A stretch of 7,384 nt of DNA, taken from CAZOIA01 sp964579675. Lineage in GTDB: Bacteria; Planctomycetota; Phycisphaerae; UBA1845; PWPN01. Location of the stretch: positions 1 to 7,384 of the forward strand of contig CAZOIA010000251.1 in the NCBI GenBank assembly GCA_964579675.1, read 5' to 3'. The notes below the pieces were generated by a model. That model worked only from the letters and a program-made list of their open reading frames with translations. It was not told where the DNA came from and did no database searches. Made by a program: the position numbers and the translations under genes. Shown here in pieces: positions 6,456-7,384 of this stretch. Numbering within the stretch: the first letter of the stretch is position 1; each line of letters starts with the position of its first letter.

Positions 6456-6709
6456 CACTTACCCCTTTTCACGAAGATCCGCCAGTATCCCGCCTCCTCG
6501 ATGGTTCCCAGGTATTCGTGGCCGATCTTTTGGGCCCAAAGGGGGATGTCCCGGTTAGTGCTGGCGTCCGAGGAAAGCACTTCCATAATCCCCCCTTGGG
6601 GAACCCCTGTCAGGGACCGTTTGGCTTCAAGTAGCGGGCCCGGGCAGGCCGTACCTCTGGCATCCACCTCTTTGTCGACCGTCAGGTTCTTGAGTTCTTC
6701 GACCTCCAT
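6455..6709 (-). CDS. tusA: TusA family sulfur carrier protein
   Basis: An 84-residue, full-length TusA/SirA-like protein. The family signature is complete: VDARGTACPGPLLEAK (residues 15-30), with the CPGP motif whose C22 is the sulfur-carrying cysteine, followed by EVLSSDAST (43-51), the DIPLWAQKIGHEYL helix (54-67) and a final strand YWRIFVKRGK. TusA proteins carry sulfur as a cysteine persulfide in the cytoplasm and hand it to acceptor proteins such as DsrE or, in sulfur oxidisers, to Dsr or sHdr systems. The start has AGGAG eight bases upstream (6718-6722). Its position between a DsrE-family gene and a set of Hdr genes points to persulfide delivery to or from the Hdr-like complex rather than a role in tRNA thiolation. 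The stop codon shares a base with the start of the next gene. Confidence 0.95.
   Translation of the reverse strand: MEVEELKNLTVDKEVDARGTACPGPLLEAKRSLTGVPQGGIMEVLSSDASTNRDIPLWAQKIGHEYLGTIEEAGYWRIFVKRGK
6462..6467 (-). promoter_or_regulatory. Ribosome binding site deciding the start of the MvhD-like gene
   Basis: AAGGGG on the minus strand inside the last codons of tusA. It lies six bases from ATG at 6455 but only three from the alternative GTG at 6458, favouring the ATG. The stop and start overlap as TGATG, so the two genes are probably translationally coupled. Confidence 0.6.
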
Positions 6710-6754
6710 GGCGATTTCTCCTATTTGATTCCACGAGCCAACACATATGGCACT

Positions 6755-7114
6755 TCAAAACGTCAGCACGATATCAGCTTCCTCGGCGCCGATCACGAAC
6801 GTAGCCACCCCGCCGCATTCCACGCCCTCAATGAGATCCTGCTCCTTAACCCCGACGATCGGGAAGGCCGCCGAGCAGGCGATCATCTTAGCACCGCCTT
6901 CCTGCACAACCTTGATGAACTCCGGCAGCGTCTTCGGCGCCCCGGGAAGTACGATTTTCTCGGCGCCGCCCTTCTTCACGACGTTCAGGCCACTCAGGGT
7001 AAAGAACATCGTCACCTCCATGTCCGTCGCCAGAGCGCCCGAACCTAACATGAAGGGCGGAAACACCCTTTGAGGGTCGTCCGATCCACAGAAAATCATC
7101 ATCTTCGTCGCCAT
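6755..7114 (-). CDS. DsrE-family sulfur-carrier protein (DsrE/DsrF-like, DsrE3-type)
   Basis: A 119-residue soluble protein with the small alpha/beta fold of the DsrE/DsrF family. Visible features are an N-terminal beta strand (MMIFCGSDD), a middle segment typical of the family (EVTMFFTLSGLNVV, residues 33-46), the cysteine segment MIACSAAFPIVGV (C80) and a C-terminal ATFVIGAEEADIVLTF. C80 is at the position where family members carry the sulfur-binding cysteine; C9 and C100 are further cysteines. Family members bind sulfane sulfur as a persulfide and pass it to or from TusA, the product of the next gene. The ATG is preceded by AAAAGGAGAA seven bases away, which fixes the start. It is the first recognisable gene of the operon, 45 bases ahead of tusA. 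The family call is firm; the exact subfamily and direction of sulfur transfer are inferred. Confidence 0.88.
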   Translation of the reverse strand: MATKMMIFCGSDDPQRVFPPFMLGSGALATDMEVTMFFTLSGLNVVKKGGAEKIVLPGAPKTLPEFIKVVQEGGAKMIACSAAFPIVGVKEQDLIEGVECGGVATFVIGAEEADIVLTF

Positions 7115-7120
7115 CGTTCT

Positions 7121-7129
7121 TCTCCTTTT
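7121..7129 (-). promoter_or_regulatory. Ribosome binding site of the DsrE-family gene
   Basis: On the minus strand this reads AAAAGGAGA, a near-perfect Shine-Dalgarno sequence ending six to seven bases before the ATG at 7114. It is the strongest ribosome site in the window and supports this as the first translated gene of the operon. Confidence 0.75.
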
Positions 7130-7152
7130 CGGATCGCCGAATCACCGCACTC

Positions 7153-7167
7153 GGTACTCCCTGTACC
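7153..7167. repeat. Inverted repeat GGTAC-N5-GTACC ahead of the first gene
   Basis: Perfect five-base arms separated by TCCCT, centred about 46 bases upstream of the first start codon. Arm spacing of ten bases between half-site centres suits a dimeric helix-turn-helix regulator, and the position suits an operator or a small leader hairpin. Short enough to be chance. Confidence 0.3.
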
Positions 7168-7236
7168 TCCACGACGCCAGGCGGGCGCAGCCCTTCGTCA
7201 CTCCGACCGGCTCCGTTCCTACCGAGATTTCTCATT

Positions 7237-7251
7237 TGACCTCTGTGGTCA
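7237..7251. repeat. Inverted repeat TGACC-N5-GGTCA in the upstream region
   Basis: Perfect five-base arms separated by TCTGT, with the same arm and spacer lengths as the repeat at 7153-7167 and centred 84 bases from it. A related four-base version, GACC-N5-GGTC, occurs at 7324-7336. It could be an operator; chance is not excluded. Confidence 0.3.
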
Positions 7252-7384
7252 GCCTGGGCCGCGTCGTCGGGTTGCAGCCTAGCTCCAACATCCCGTTATG
7301 TAAAGCCGACGATTCGCTGCCACGACCTCTTGGGTCCAGCAACCGATTATGGCGGTCAGGCGGCCTGTTCGGCCCAGTAGGTCT

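Larger units (their letters stand above)
7115..7384. promoter_or_regulatory. Upstream region of the operon, no gene recognised
   Basis: About 270 bases precede the first gene. I see no protein I would defend on either strand: minus-strand frames that are open at the right edge end at 7356, about 7281 and 7232 without recognisable motifs. A sigma-70-like promoter is not convincing; CATAAT near 7346-7351 on the minus strand lacks a matching -35 element. Small inverted repeats with five-base spacers are present (listed separately). The operon promoter is probably here or further right. Confidence 0.4.

Noticed and set aside
6888..7235. Minus-strand frame of 115 codons overlapping the DsrE-family gene
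   Set aside because: The product is Arg/Gly/Glu-rich with no motif and overlaps a clear DsrE-family gene that has the strongest ribosome site in the window.
7354..7366. Palindromic CAGG-CGG-CCTG near the right edge as a terminator of an upstream gene
   Set aside because: The stem is only four bases and no T-run follows on either strand.
7232..7384. Minus-strand frame open from the right edge to a TGA at 7232, possible tail of an upstream gene
   Set aside because: About 50 codons rich in Pro and Arg with no recognisable motif; two other minus frames are also open at the edge, so no choice among them is supported.

Overview
The window is one co-directional minus-strand operon of nine genes, read from about 7114 down to 1 and apparently continuing past the left edge. 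In transcription order it encodes a DsrE-family protein, TusA, a degenerate MvhD-like protein, a 903-residue HdrA fused to a GltD-like NAD(P)H module, a second HdrA of 574 residues, an 81-residue winged-helix-like protein, HdrC, HdrB, and the first 19 codons of a further gene. From tusA onward, genes overlap or lie within about 15 bases of each other; only dsrE-tusA has a larger gap (45 bases). Most starts have a purine-rich Shine-Dalgarno sequence. There are no tRNAs, rRNAs, CRISPR arrays or insertion sequences that I can recognise.

The organism is most likely an anaerobic, sulfur-metabolising bacterium (bacterial ribosome sites, moderately high GC, Hdr-type iron-sulfur/flavin proteins). Desulfobacterota, Chloroflexota (Dehalococcoidia) or a similar uncultured lineage would fit, but no phylogenetic marker is present and this is inference.

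Layout: 7115-7384 is upstream sequence with small inverted repeats and no gene I can defend. 6455-7114 holds the sulfur-carrier pair DsrE and TusA. 1593-6455 holds the electron-transfer core (MvhD-like, HdrA-GltD, HdrA). 55-1593 holds the winged-helix protein and the catalytic pair HdrC-HdrB. A new gene starts at 58 with an ATGA overlap.

Reading the genes together: I infer a soluble heterodisulfide-reductase-like complex in which NAD(P)H or NAD(P)+ is handled by the GltD module, electrons run through FAD and iron-sulfur clusters of a two-part HdrA, then through HdrC to the one remaining CCG site in HdrB. The sulfur substrate would be delivered or received by TusA/DsrE as a protein persulfide or thiol. 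This recalls the sulfur-oxidising sHdr systems and the methanogen HdrABC-MvhD system but matches neither: the HdrA functions are split over two complementary polypeptides, one interrupted by an entire GltD module, while the MvhD-like protein and HdrB have each lost conserved cluster-ligand cysteines. The direction of electron flow and the true substrate cannot be told from the sequence.
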